From Micromonospora vinacea (GTDB lineage Bacteria; Actinomycetota; Actinomycetes; Mycobacteriales; Micromonosporaceae), in NCBI RefSeq assembly GCF_015751785.1, contig NZ_JADOTY010000001.1, forward strand, positions 186,001 through 250,000: a stretch of DNA of 64,000 nucleotides. Direction: 5' to 3'. The notes beneath the pieces are model-generated. The model was given only the letters and a program-made list of their open reading frames with translations. It was not told where the DNA came from and ran no database searches. Positions 34,951-43,072 of the stretch are shown here, one piece after another (position 1 is the first letter of the stretch; every line of letters starts with the position of its first letter). Both the position numbers and the translations under genes were made by a program.

Positions 34951-37746
34951 TTGCTCTATCGGAACTCACAGCGCCGCCGCGCGACGGCAGCCGCCGCGGT
35001 CGGCATCCTCATCACGGGGCTGGCGCTCGCCCCGTCCGCGCCGGCCCAGGCCAGCCGCCACCGGGCGCAAGACGGAGCCGTACGGTCGGGTGACGCACGT
35101 TTCGAAGTGCTGTCCCCGACCCTGATCCGCACCGAGTACCAGAAGGACGGCAGGTTCACCGACGCCGCGACGTTCAACGCCGTCGGGCGCGACGACTTCC
35201 CCCGTACGCGTTTCACCAAGCGCGTCGATCACGGCTGGCTCACCATCGACACCGGCGCGATGACGTTGCGGTACCGGGTCGGCTCGGGCGCGTTCACCGC
35301 CGACAACCTCACCGTGCAGCTCACGGCCGGCAAGCAGGTCGTGCAGGGCCAACCGTGGGCCGGCCACACCGCCCCGGCCTGCGCGTTCGGCGCGCTCTGC
35401 GAGGCCGAATCGCTGCAGTTGAACGGCCCTGGCGTGGCCACCGACCACCAGGGGTTCACCGGACGCGGCTTCGCTGCCGGTTTCGCCTCGTCCGGCGACT
35501 CGGTCACGTTCGCGCTCGACGCTCCGGACGGCGGCGCGAAGCAGCTCAGCGTCCGCTACGCCAACAGCACCGGCGGCGACGGCCAGAACGTGGACCGCAC
35601 CCTGACGGTGCAGGTCGACGGCGACACCGGCCGCACGCTGACGCTGCCACCCACCGCGAACTGGGACACCTGGGGCCTGGCCAGCGTGCCCGTCGACCTC
35701 ACTGCGGGCCGGCACGAGATCAGCGTCGTACGGGGTCCCAACGACTCCGGCAACGTGAACGTCGACAGCCTCGCGGTGGTCAACCCGGGTGATTCGTTCC
35801 CGGCACCGACTCCGCCCCAGCCGCAGCCCCTACGGTTCGGCACGCTGGGCGAGGCCGAGACCGGCGCGCTGACCGGCGGCGCAAGGCCCGCGAACGACCA
35901 CAACGGCGCTTCCGGTACGGGATTCCTGGCCGGTCTGGAGAGCACCACCTCGGCCGTCGCGCTCACCGTGACGGATGTTCCGTCCGCCGGTGACTACCGG
36001 GTGCAGATCCGGTACGCCAACGGCCAGGCCGGCGCCCAGCCGAGCCAGGCGCGCACGATGTCGGTCACCGCGGGAACGGCTGCGCCGGTCACGGCGACCC
36101 TTCCGCCGACCAGCGGGTGGGACTACTGGAACACCGTTTCCGTCCCGGTCCACCTCGACCGCGGCACCAACACGGTGACGCTGGGCTGCCCCACGGACGC
36201 CAGTTGCAACGTCAACGTGGACACGGTCGCCGTCACGAGCAAGGGCTCCCCGCTGCTCGCCCCGCACGCGCCGCTCGGCGGCTACCGCCGGGGCCTGGAC
36301 GGCGTGACCGGTTCCGCCCTCACCGCTCCGGGCTTGCTCTACCAGGACGGCTGGTACCTGCTCGACGACTCGGCCTCGGCCCTGAGCACCACCAAGCCCC
36401 GGTCCGCCGCCGAGCAGGACGGTTACGTCTTCGCGTACGGGCAGGACTTCACCCGTGGCCTGAAGGACCTGTCGACCCTGACCGGGCCCACGAAGCTGCT
36501 GCCGAAGTGGGCGTACGGGGTGTGGTACTCCGAGTACTACGACCGCACCGCCACCGAGTTCCAGAACCTGGTGACCCGGGCCAAGGCCGAGGGTGTGCCG
36601 CTGGACGTGCTCGTCCTCGACACCGACGTCAAGGCGCCGGACAAGTGGAACGGCTGGAGCATCGACCCCACCCGGATCCCCGACCCGAAGGCGTTCTTCG
36701 ACTGGGCCAAGAAGCAGGGCCTGCACACCGGCATCAACATCCACCCGAGCATCCTCGGCTCGGACCCGAAGTTCGCGCAGGCGCAGGCCACCGCGAAGGG
36801 CAAGCTCCAGCGCGTCGGCTGCAACGGCGGTCCCGACTGCTACGCGTTCGACTTCGGCGACCCGGACCAGCTCACTGCGTACATGCAGCTGCACGACGGG
36901 ATGATCCCGAAGGGCAGCAAGGGCCCGGACCTCTGGTGGCTGGACTGGTGCTGCGACAACACGAAGTCCTCGCTCGCCGGGGTGACCGCCGACGCGTGGA
37001 TCAACAAGCAGTACGCCGACAAGACCGGCTTCGCGTTCTCCCGGGCGTACGGCTCGTTGCAGGCCGGCGGCTACAGCAGCCCCACCCCCGTGTCGACCGG
37101 GCCGTGGGCCGACAAGCGCACCACGCTGCACTTCACCGGCGACACCACCTCCGACTGGCAGACCCTCCGGATGGAGGTCGGCTACACGCCGGGCGAGTCG
37201 GCTGCGACCGGGCTGGCCGCGGTCAGCCACGACATCGGCGGACACACCGGCGGCCTCCAGGAGCCGGGCACCGAACCGGGCAGCACGAAGCTGCCCGACG
37301 ACCTCTACGCCCGGTGGGTCCAGTTCGGCACGTTCCAGCCCATCGACCGGCTGCACTCCAACCACAGCGACCGGCTGCCCTGGCAGTACGGCCCGGAGGC
37401 GAACGCGTCGGCCAAGAAGTTCCTGAACCTGCGGGAGAAGCTGCTGCCGTACACCTACGCCGCCGCCAAGGAAGCCACCCGTACGGGTACGCCCATCGTC
37501 CGCTCGATGTACCTGGCGTACCCGAATGAGCAGACCGCCTACGCCACCGCCGGTTCGCAGTACCTCTACGGGCCGGACTACCTGGTGGCACCCGTGACGA
37601 CGCCTGGCACCACCGCCACCACCTCGGTGTGGTTCCCGCCGGGCAACAGCTGGACCGACATCTTCACCGGGAAGACGTACCGGGGCGGCACCACGCAGAA
37701 CATCACCACCACGCTGGACACCATGCCGGTGTTCAAGAAGCACTAA
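34951..37746 (+). CDS. Secreted GH31-family alpha-glycosidase with two CBM35/CBM6-like modules
   Basis: 931 residues. Signal peptide 1-34 ending APAQAS. An N-terminal beta domain is interrupted by two carbohydrate-binding-like modules starting near residue 150 (ALCEAESLQLNGPG) and 300 (LGEAETGALTGG), each ending in NVNVD, as in CBM35. The GH31 barrel starts near 500 (LPKWAYGVWYSEYYDR). The nucleophile Asp is in DLWWLDWCCD near 664; SHDIGGHTGG near 760 and DRLHSNHSDRLPWQYG near 802 are typical subsite segments. Probably an extracellular alpha-glucosidase or alpha-xylosidase; exact substrate unknown. TTG start at 34951, with GAGGAG 7 nt upstream. Confidence 0.9.
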   Translation: MLYRNSQRRRATAAAAVGILITGLALAPSAPAQASRHRAQDGAVRSGDARFEVLSPTLIRTEYQKDGRFTDAATFNAVGRDDFPRTRFTKRVDHGWLTIDTGAMTLRYRVGSGAFTADNLTVQLTAGKQVVQGQPWAGHTAPACAFGALCEAESLQLNGPGVATDHQGFTGRGFAAGFASSGDSVTFALDAPDGGAKQLSVRYANSTGGDGQNVDRTLTVQVDGDTGRTLTLPPTANWDTWGLASVPVDLTAGRHEISVVRGPNDSGNVNVDSLAVVNPGDSFPAPTPPQPQPLRFGTLGEAETGALTGGARPANDHNGASGTGFLAGLESTTSAVALTVTDVPSAGDYRVQIRYANGQAGAQPSQARTMSVTAGTAAPVTATLPPTSGWDYWNTVSVPVHLDRGTNTVTLGCPTDASCNVNVDTVAVTSKGSPLLAPHAPLGGYRRGLDGVTGSALTAPGLLYQDGWYLLDDSASALSTTKPRSAAEQDGYVFAYGQDFTRGLKDLSTLTGPTKLLPKWAYGVWYSEYYDRTATEFQNLVTRAKAEGVPLDVLVLDTDVKAPDKWNGWSIDPTRIPDPKAFFDWAKKQGLHTGINIHPSILGSDPKFAQAQATAKGKLQRVGCNGGPDCYAFDFGDPDQLTAYMQLHDGMIPKGSKGPDLWWLDWCCDNTKSSLAGVTADAWINKQYADKTGFAFSRAYGSLQAGGYSSPTPVSTGPWADKRTTLHFTGDTTSDWQTLRMEVGYTPGESAATGLAAVSHDIGGHTGGLQEPGTEPGSTKLPDDLYARWVQFGTFQPIDRLHSNHSDRLPWQYGPEANASAKKFLNLREKLLPYTYAAAKEATRTGTPIVRSMYLAYPNEQTAYATAGSQYLYGPDYLVAPVTTPGTTATTSVWFPPGNSWTDIFTGKTYRGGTTQNITTTLDTMPVFKKH

Positions 37747-37769
37747 AGCCTGTTTGCAGGGATCCGGAC

Positions 37770-37801
37770 ACCGGCCGGGTGGGGCAACCCACCCGGCCGG
37801 T
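37770..37801. terminator. Intrinsic terminator after the GH31 gene
   Basis: A perfect 14-bp stem (ACCGGCCGGGTGGG at 37770-37783, complement at 37788-37801) with a GCAA tetraloop, 24 bp after the stop codon. The 3' flank is TCGTCTGTT rather than a full U-tract. It can serve the convergent gene as well. Confidence 0.85.
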
Positions 37802-37818
37802 TCGTCTGTTGGCTGGTC

Positions 37819-38085
37819 TCAGTGTCGGCGGGACCGGCGGGCCAGCGACAACCAACCGAGGAACCGGGCGTGCATCGCGGACGGGTCCGGGCGCAGCCCA
37901 AGGCCGTACACGTCGTCGATCGCCTCCTGCATCGACGCGGCCAGGTAGAACGCCAGCGCGATCGAATGACCGTAGAACTCGGTCACGAGCGCGAGCTGAG
38001 CCGGGCCACACGGCCAGGGCGCAGCGCAGTTGCGGCACAGCCACGCCGGGCGCATCGGCAGGTGCGGACGAGGGCGGGCGATCAT
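37819..38085 (-). CDS. Small Cys-containing conserved hypothetical protein
   Basis: 88 residues. CRNCAAPWPCGPAQLALVTEF near the N-terminus is the hallmark of a small protein often found beside XRE/DUF397 genes in actinobacteria (CGxPWPC pattern, possible zinc site). The C-terminal part is amphipathic. ATG at 38085 overlaps the upstream stop (ATGA). Function unknown. Confidence 0.7.
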   Translation of the reverse strand: MIARPRPHLPMRPAWLCRNCAAPWPCGPAQLALVTEFYGHSIALAFYLAASMQEAIDDVYGLGLRPDPSAMHARFLGWLSLARRSRRH

Positions 38086-38381
38086 CCGACCTGCACCGGA
38101 CGCCGACGGCGTTTGGCTTTGCTGGTCGATTTGACGGGCAGGGCCTGCAACCGCACGCCCGCACGCATCACGTACAGCTCGCGCCGCTCCACCGCGTCGC
38201 CGGCCGCGTTCAGCTGGTAACCCTCAATCCAGACCCAACCGTCGTACGTGTGCCGCTCGGGCAACTCGCGGATGACGCGCACGAAGATCGGGCGTAGGAA
38301 CTGCACGCTCGCCGCGGTGGTCAGGTGGACCACGTCGCCGGCCTTCATCTTCCCGATTTTCTCGGGTTTGTCGTCGGGCAC
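38082..38381 (-). CDS. Conserved hypothetical protein
   Basis: 99 residues. Short beta-rich protein: KAGDVVHLTTAASVQFLRPIFVRVIREL, then YDGWVWIEGYQL and a basic tail KSTSKAKRRRRP. GTG at 38381 has AGGGGAG just upstream. Coupled to the small Cys-containing gene, and divergent from the XRE regulator across 241 bp. This trio is a recurrent actinobacterial cassette; role unknown. Confidence 0.65.
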   Translation of the reverse strand: MPDDKPEKIGKMKAGDVVHLTTAASVQFLRPIFVRVIRELPERHTYDGWVWIEGYQLNAAGDAVERRELYVMRAGVRLQALPVKSTSKAKRRRRPVQVG

Positions 38382-38622
38382 GGTCTCCCCTTGGTGCCGT
38401 TGGGAAGGGGCCGCTCCCGTGAGTGCTCGCCCGCCGGAAGCGGCCCCGCTACGAACGCGACCGCCGGATCTCGTGGGCCTGCCAGCCGCGCCGCCTGGTG
38501 ACACTCTGCTGTGGAGGCCACTACGCTCGGAAGGCGTTCCAGCTGTCCGGGCCGGAGCTGCCAGAACAGGCTCCAGACGTGAGGCACCTCGGGTAGTCGA
38601 TCTCCGATTTGAGGAGCGTTGT

Positions 38623-39429
38623 ATGGCTGACGTGCCAAGTCCCCTCGCGGACTTCATCGTGAGCGAGATCCGCCGTGCTCGTGGAGCGTCCGGGATGACG
38701 CAAGAGTCGTTCGGCAGGGCAGCGGGCTTCAGCGCCTCACACGTCAGCGCCGTGGAGAGCGGCACCCGAGCGCTGACGATGGACTTCATCCGGGGAGCGG
38801 ACCGCGCCTTCAGCAACGACGGGCTGTTCGGACGCCTGGTGGTAAAACTCGGCGCACCGTCATGGTTCCTGCCGTGGCTGGACGCCGAGCGTGGCGCACG
38901 ACAGCTTCGTCTCTTCGAGCCACTACTGATCCCGGGCCTGCTCCAGACCGAGAACTACGCCCGCGTCGTGATGCGCCTGAACGACCTCATGTCCGCCACT
39001 GAGGTCGACCAGCAGGTGAGCGCCCGCATGAGCCGACACAAGATCCTCACCGGTGACAGTCCGCCGCAGGTGGTCGCCGTGCTCGACGAATCCACGCTCC
39101 GCCGCGCGGGCGACGAATACGCCGGCATCATGGCGGAACAGGTCGCCCACCTCATCACCGTCGCCGAGCTGCCCCACGTTCACGTCCATGTGATCCCGGC
39201 GGGCGCAGGCCTCCACATCGGGTTGTCCGGACCGTTCGCGCTGGCGCGGGCCGGCGACGGGACCTGGGTCGGGCACCTCGAAAATCAGCTAGGCGGGATC
39301 GTGGTCGACAACGAAGATGGGCTACATACTCTTCAGACGAGGTGGGAGAACGTGAGGAACGAAGCACTCCCGCGCCGACAGTCCAACGAGCTGATGAAGG
39401 AAGTGCACAGCCACCATGGACCTCACTAA
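38623..39429 (+). CDS. XRE-family regulator with DUF5753 domain
   Basis: 268 residues. HTH at about 14-70 (RRARGASGMTQESFGRAAGFSASHVSAVESGTR) and a DUF5753 ligand-type domain at 85-260 (LRLFEPLLIPGLLQTENYARVV, EPPQVVAVLDES-like segment, HVHVIPAGAG). These WhiJ-like proteins work with a DUF397 protein encoded immediately downstream. ATG at 38623 with GAGGAG upstream; the 3' end overlaps the DUF397 start by 14 bp. Confidence 0.93.
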   Translation: MADVPSPLADFIVSEIRRARGASGMTQESFGRAAGFSASHVSAVESGTRALTMDFIRGADRAFSNDGLFGRLVVKLGAPSWFLPWLDAERGARQLRLFEPLLIPGLLQTENYARVVMRLNDLMSATEVDQQVSARMSRHKILTGDSPPQVVAVLDESTLRRAGDEYAGIMAEQVAHLITVAELPHVHVHVIPAGAGLHIGLSGPFALARAGDGTWVGHLENQLGGIVVDNEDGLHTLQTRWENVRNEALPRRQSNELMKEVHSHHGPH

Positions 39430-39607
39430 CGCCACCTGGCGCAAGTCCCGGCGCAGCGGATCGTCCGGCGGCAACTGCGTCGAGGTCGCCGACAACCTGC
39501 CCGGCGTCGTCGGCGTCCGAGACAGCAAGGACCCCGCCGGCCCGGCCCTGACCTTCGGCCCGGCGGCCTGGCGGGCCTTCGTCGTTCACGTTGCCGCGCG
39601 GCCTTAA
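39416..39607 (+). CDS. DUF397 protein
   Basis: 63 residues, a complete DUF397 domain: ATWRKSRRSGSSGGNCVEVADN, VVGVRDSKDPAGPALTF and AAWRAFV. The family pairs with XRE-DUF5753 regulators in sporulating actinobacteria, where the pair may form a regulator/antagonist unit. Confidence 0.93.
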   Translation: MDLTNATWRKSRRSGSSGGNCVEVADNLPGVVGVRDSKDPAGPALTFGPAAWRAFVVHVAARP

Positions 39608-39726
39608 CCAACGCCATGCGCTGGAAGGCTTCGCGCCGGACCAAAGCGCCGCAACCGACCACGTCCCAGATCACCGCGCTACCGCGACGGTAGTCCATCG
39701 ACCTGCTGAAGGAAGTGGAGAGCCTC

Positions 39727-39919
39727 ATAGACCTCAGTAACGCCCGGCGGTGCAAGTCGACCCCGCAGCGGCGCGAGCGGCGGGAACTGCGTCGAGGTGG
39801 CAAGCAATCTGCCCGGCGTTGTGGCCGTGCGCAACTCTAAGGACACGGCGGGATTCGCGTCGACCTTCGCCCACGCCGCTTGGGCAGCGTTCGTCGCCCA
39901 AGTGGCCGAGCGGCCCTAA
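39727..39919 (+). pseudogene. Decayed second copy of DUF397
   Basis: The 193-bp stretch mirrors the neighbouring DUF397 gene (192 bp). The preceding CTGAAGGAAGTG string repeats the 3' end of the XRE gene, so the segment arose by tandem duplication. The start codon is now ATA (ATAGACCTC for ATGGACCTC) and a one-base insertion breaks the frame. In the shifted frame the text GNCVEVASNLPGVVAV and AAWAAFVAQVAERP is still clear. Non-functional. Confidence 0.8.
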
Positions 39920-39937
39920 CCGGGCGCAGCGCTCCGC

Positions 39938-39984
39938 GCGGCTGGCCTGGTCCCCGACAGACGATTCGACCTGCACGCCGGATT
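39938..39984. repeat. Left direct repeat: copy of the rnpB 3' end (candidate attachment site)
   Basis: 47 bp identical at 41 positions to 47415-47461, the 3' end of rnpB plus 16 bp beyond it. Shared strings include GCGGCTGGCCTGGT, TCGACCTG and ACGCCGGATT. Identity stops abruptly on both sides. It separates the DUF397 region from the A+T-richer segment. Confidence 0.7.
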
Positions 39985-40054
39985 AGTAACGGCTAAGGCG
40001 CCTTGGGTCGGCGTCTCGGTCGCCTGACACCTACTCAATGTCGTTACTGGGGCG

Positions 40055-40702
40055 TCAGGGCATCACCTGTGGCAGCCGGCTTTGGTCGCCCCAAAGTTCG
40101 ACATCAGCAGGTAGCGAAAACTCTCGCCCCTCGACCTCTGCCCGCTTCCTGGCCTTCGCCAGATACGCGCTCACCTTTTCTCGCGCTTTGAGGTTGCCGT
40201 TTTGGGCAGCCTGGATCATACGCGAATATTCAATCCACCGCACATAAACGTCACGCATCAGCTTGGTCTTACTGTCGGGGCTCAGGAAGCCCGCGTCAGC
40301 GCCGAACACAGCATCTGTATGCATCTGCCACCACGAATCGGCGGGCATTCCATCATTCACGTATTCAATTCCAGCTATTCGGGTGCTACAGGGAACCATC
40401 ACGTCATGGCATTGCCGACAAAGTGGCACCAGGTTGCAGGGGTCATTAGATCCACCCAGAGCAAGATCTTGTAGATGAGCCCGCTCGAGCCATCCGCTCG
40501 CCGAGTTCCAGACCTCCCTCAGGCTCTCAGGCGTATCATCATCAACTGGCGCCAGCCATCCGCATCTGAAGCAGAACGGCTCCCCCCATCCAATGTAGCT
40601 GGCATCCAGGTCGGGAAAAACCTCGCGATACCTTGTCCTCCAGTAATCCACGATGCCATACAGGCTCGGCGTGCCACGTCGACTGCGTCTCATGCGCTCC
40701 AT
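40055..40702 (-). CDS. HNH endonuclease-family protein
   Basis: 215 residues. Cys pair CFRCGW, then the HNH core WLERAHLQDLALGGSNDPCNLVPLCRQCHDVM with its own CxxC; catalytic His in RAHLQD, Asn in PCNLVPLC and His in CHDVM. Other parts are charged and helical. HNH proteins on islands serve as restriction, homing or recombination nucleases; the target is unknown. G+C is noticeably below the flanking chromosome. The start is uncertain: ATG at 40702 (used) or TTG at 40750. Confidence 0.75.
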   Translation of the reverse strand: MERMRRSRRGTPSLYGIVDYWRTRYREVFPDLDASYIGWGEPFCFRCGWLAPVDDDTPESLREVWNSASGWLERAHLQDLALGGSNDPCNLVPLCRQCHDVMVPCSTRIAGIEYVNDGMPADSWWQMHTDAVFGADAGFLSPDSKTKLMRDVYVRWIEYSRMIQAAQNGNLKAREKVSAYLAKARKRAEVEGREFSLPADVELWGDQSRLPQVMP

Positions 40703-40853
40703 CCAAACAAGACTCTTGGCAGCGAGCAGACTACGGAGAACGTGTGACAATTCCGCTCGACCACAGGTCCCGGGTATTCGTCAGGCTGGACGGCTCCCCA
40801 CCGAAGAGGTCGTCGATTGCTCGGCAGGTCCACTGCTTGCTGGCGGGCACCAG

Positions 40854-41050
40854 GTGCGTGTAGGCCCAGAGCGTGAAGCCGAGGTCCTGGTTGGCGCCCC
40901 ACTCACGGACATCGACGGAGCGCGGGCGGCCGGGGTGCGGATAGTCGGGTATGCGAACCGCTCAGCCAAGGTCGAGACCTTCCGAGCAGCCGGCGGATGC
41001 AGTGATCACCACTATGCGGGAAATCGCTGACGTGTTAGTCAAGCGGCTTA
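40854..41050 (+). pseudogene. HAD-like hydrolase remnant, frameshifted
   Basis: The C-terminal part of a HAD hydrolase survives: VLVGAPLTDIDGARAAGVRIVGYANRSAKVETFRAAG, where the usual GDSxTDI motif is altered. One base later the text continues in another frame with ADAVITTMREIADVLV. The 5' two-thirds of the gene are missing. Boundaries approximate. It suggests past rearrangement inside the island. Confidence 0.55.
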
Positions 41051-41217
41051 GCACCTGCTGTCGGCTTCTTCTCGGAGGACTTCGGCTCGATCATTGCGTG
41101 AAGAAGTGTGGCAACACCAAGGGCACCGAAGAACCCTTCTTGAATCGAAGTGACGAGACCCAGAGCAGTTCCGGTACCTGCGCTCGCCACCAAGATCAAT
41201 AAGATTCGCAGGCTCAT
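41035..41217 (-). CDS. Small membrane protein
   Basis: 60 residues: one or two hydrophobic segments (LRILLILVASAGTGTALGLV, GFFGALGVATLLHAMI) and a basic tail EPKSSEKKPTAGAKPLD. A perfect AGGAGGGA lies 5 nt before the ATG at 41217, which makes a real gene likely despite its size. Family and role unknown. Confidence 0.6.
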   Translation of the reverse strand: MSLRILLILVASAGTGTALGLVTSIQEGFFGALGVATLLHAMIEPKSSEKKPTAGAKPLD

Positions 41218-41382
41218 TGACGTCCCTCCTTCGCGCCTTGCTCAAGCCTGGAGGGTGGCGAGAGTGGGCTTAGCCACTTATCCGGTGAGGTCTGCGGTTC
41301 GAGCGACGTGGTCATGCCTGCTCACCACCGCTTCAGAAGTTCACAGCCGTCAGAATTTGCCGTAACGCTCTATGATGCATGG

Positions 41383-41793
41383 GTGGTTGCTACCGAGCGC
41401 CGGTGCCAGATGTGCAGGTCTCGCCTTCCCGAGCGGAGCAGGAGAGACAGGAAGTACTGCTCTAACGATTGTCGACAGCGCCAGCATTACAGAAGACGGC
41501 GATTTGACGGCAGGGATCCCGATACCTACAGCCTAGGAACGCTTCGCCTGTATGGCCTGATCTATTCGGTGGCTCGACGCTTAGAAGAGCCAATTTCGCC
41601 AGCCCGGATTGCGCTCGAAGTTAGACGTGAGTTCCGAATGCCGTTTCAAGTGGAACAGCTGCCCAAGTTGTGCGCTCGGCTGGGATGCGGGATGCCAGTG
41701 AACCCGCAATCTCGAAATGACCGGGCATTCTGCTCCAACGCCTGCCGACAGCGCGCATATCGTCATGCTCGCCGGAGCGAATCCGCAGACTAA
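41383..41793 (+). CDS. Protein with two CxxC...CxxxC zinc-finger motifs
   Basis: 136 residues. Two copies of the same short zinc finger: CQMCRSRLPERSRRDRKYCSNDCRQRQHYRRR near the N-terminus and CARLGCGMPVNPQSRNDRAFCSNACRQRAYRHARR at the C-terminus, separated by a helical linker. This finger resembles those in small actinobacterial proteins of unknown function and in some transposon-linked proteins. A -10 TATGAT (41371-41376) lies 6 bp before the GTG at 41383 and there is no ribosome site, pointing to a leaderless message. Not a known family member by name. Confidence 0.6.
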   Translation: MVATERRCQMCRSRLPERSRRDRKYCSNDCRQRQHYRRRRFDGRDPDTYSLGTLRLYGLIYSVARRLEEPISPARIALEVRREFRMPFQVEQLPKLCARLGCGMPVNPQSRNDRAFCSNACRQRAYRHARRSESAD

Positions 41794-42029
41794 GTCAATC
41801 GATTGGCGCGATTTGCGATTGGTGTGTGTACGCGCTTCCGAATCGTGCTTGGGCGTGCGCACACCATGCTGCAGAGCGCTGCGACTGGAGCGTGGCGGGT
41901 TCAGACTTTCTTTACTTGGTCACGGCGGCCCGCTTCGCAGGCCGCTCGCGCCGCCGAAGCTGGGCCGAGCCGATCACCCGCCGCCGATGCGACATGCGAA
42001 GAAGCACCAGGCCGCATGATTGTTGGACG

Positions 42030-42533
42030 TTGAGTCACAACATCACCGCCTTGACCTGGCCTGCTGTACTTGTCTATGTGGAACGTGACTGGCTGGACTA
42101 CGCGGGATTCGTGTTCAACACCCTTGCGACAACTGTCGGTGTCGTCGGCTTCTTTATCGCCGTCAACGCCTACAGGCTTGCTAAACAGCAAGGCCGCAAA
42201 ACGTTCGAGCTAGAAGTTTTAAGGGAACTCACACTCGAACTCGACAGGATGATGGAGGATGCTGAAGAGTTCCCTCGACGGTCCCCGCTGCCAAGGCTGT
42301 CGCCTGGAGCACTAGGTCGAATTCATTTACTTCCTGAGGTCGAGGTGCAAGCTTGGCGCTTCTTGCACGAGGTCATGCTCGGGAATGCTAAGCCTGAGGA
42401 TCTGGTAGAGCTTACGGCGGCGAAGCGGTTTAGAGAAGGAGGCAACGAACGCGAATCGTATTCCCTATACATTCTTGCAGTTAACGTTCTCGCCAACGAG
42501 GTCATTCACGCAATGCGCAAGCGACTCCAATAG
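42030..42533 (+). CDS. Membrane-anchored hypothetical protein
   Basis: 167 residues. One hydrophobic segment (FVFNTLATTVGVVGFFIAVNAYRLAK, about 28-53) and a cytosolic helical part with RKTFELEVLRELTLELDRMMEDAEEF. Start taken as TTG at 42030; a better start was not found. Low G+C and rare-codon use compared with the flanks. Function unknown; similar in plan to the coiled-coil membrane protein at 46652-47230. Confidence 0.5.
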   Translation: MSHNITALTWPAVLVYVERDWLDYAGFVFNTLATTVGVVGFFIAVNAYRLAKQQGRKTFELEVLRELTLELDRMMEDAEEFPRRSPLPRLSPGALGRIHLLPEVEVQAWRFLHEVMLGNAKPEDLVELTAAKRFREGGNERESYSLYILAVNVLANEVIHAMRKRLQ

Positions 42534-42606
42534 GAGGTCACGAACGCGGACAGACGAGGCCAGAAGAACTGCACAGATCTTGTAACCGAGTTGTCTGTGC
42601 CAACTG

Positions 42607-42689
42607 TCTAGCCCCACGTGTCTAGCCCCACGTGTCTAGCCCCACGTGGCTAGCCCCACGTGTCTAGCCCACGTGTCTAGCCCCACCTG
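42607..42689. repeat. Six-unit 14-bp tandem array (CACGTG-containing)
   Basis: Units of TCTAGCCCCACGTG start at 42607, 42621, 42635, 42649 (first base G), 42663 (one C missing) and 42676 (CACCTG). Each of units 1-5 has the palindrome CACGTG. The array has no spacers, so it is not CRISPR. Its last two bases are the first two bases of the IS left end. Confidence 0.9.
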
Positions 42690-42751
42690 ATGCTTGACGG
42701 ATCCGTCCCAGGTGTTGCTTGACGGTTGGTCTAGGTTCCTTGCTTCGGACG

Positions 42752-43072
42752 TTATAGATCAATGCGTTGCTCGACGGCCGTTGGGTCGTCTGCCTCGCCG
42801 AAGCGCAGCACGGCGTGTGCTGGTCTGGCGGGAAAGGCTCGTAGCTGTGGTTCCATCGCGGCGAAGAGCCGGTTTGCGTCGGGGCCGTATGCGTAGAGTT
42901 CGACTTCGCCGCCACCGACCAGGTTGCCGTCGAACTCTCCGGCGTCAGCGGCCCCGATCGCTTCCTTCAGGCGAGCCTGGAGTGCATAGATCGCCTTGCG
43001 TTCCATTTCCTCCCCGAACCGATCGTCGGACAAGGCGTAGGTGACCAGGACGGCGTGCTCAGGCGAAGTCAT
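42752..43072 (-). CDS. Small conserved protein carried by the IS element
   Basis: 106 residues: SPEHAVLVTYALSDDRFGEEMER, GEFDGNLVGGGEVELYAYGPDANRLFAAMEP and PARPAHAVLRFG. It resembles a small stand-alone actinobacterial protein of unknown function that is not normally part of an IS. It overlaps the 3' end of the transposase C-terminal frame by 14 bp and lies inside the inverted repeats, so it is a passenger or a co-opted gene. Confidence 0.65.
   Translation of the reverse strand: MTSPEHAVLVTYALSDDRFGEEMERKAIYALQARLKEAIGAADAGEFDGNLVGGGEVELYAYGPDANRLFAAMEPQLRAFPARPAHAVLRFGEADDPTAVEQRIDL

Noticed and set aside
37819..38381. Toxin-antitoxin pair
   Set aside because: Two small coupled genes of the right size, but their recurring association is with XRE/DUF397 regulators and no toxin fold is visible.
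40653..41030. Intact 125-residue gene
   Set aside because: Only the last third resembles a protein (HAD hydrolase) and that continues in another frame; called a pseudogene fragment instead.
42607..42689. CRISPR array
   Set aside because: The 14-bp units are contiguous, without spacers, and no cas gene is near.
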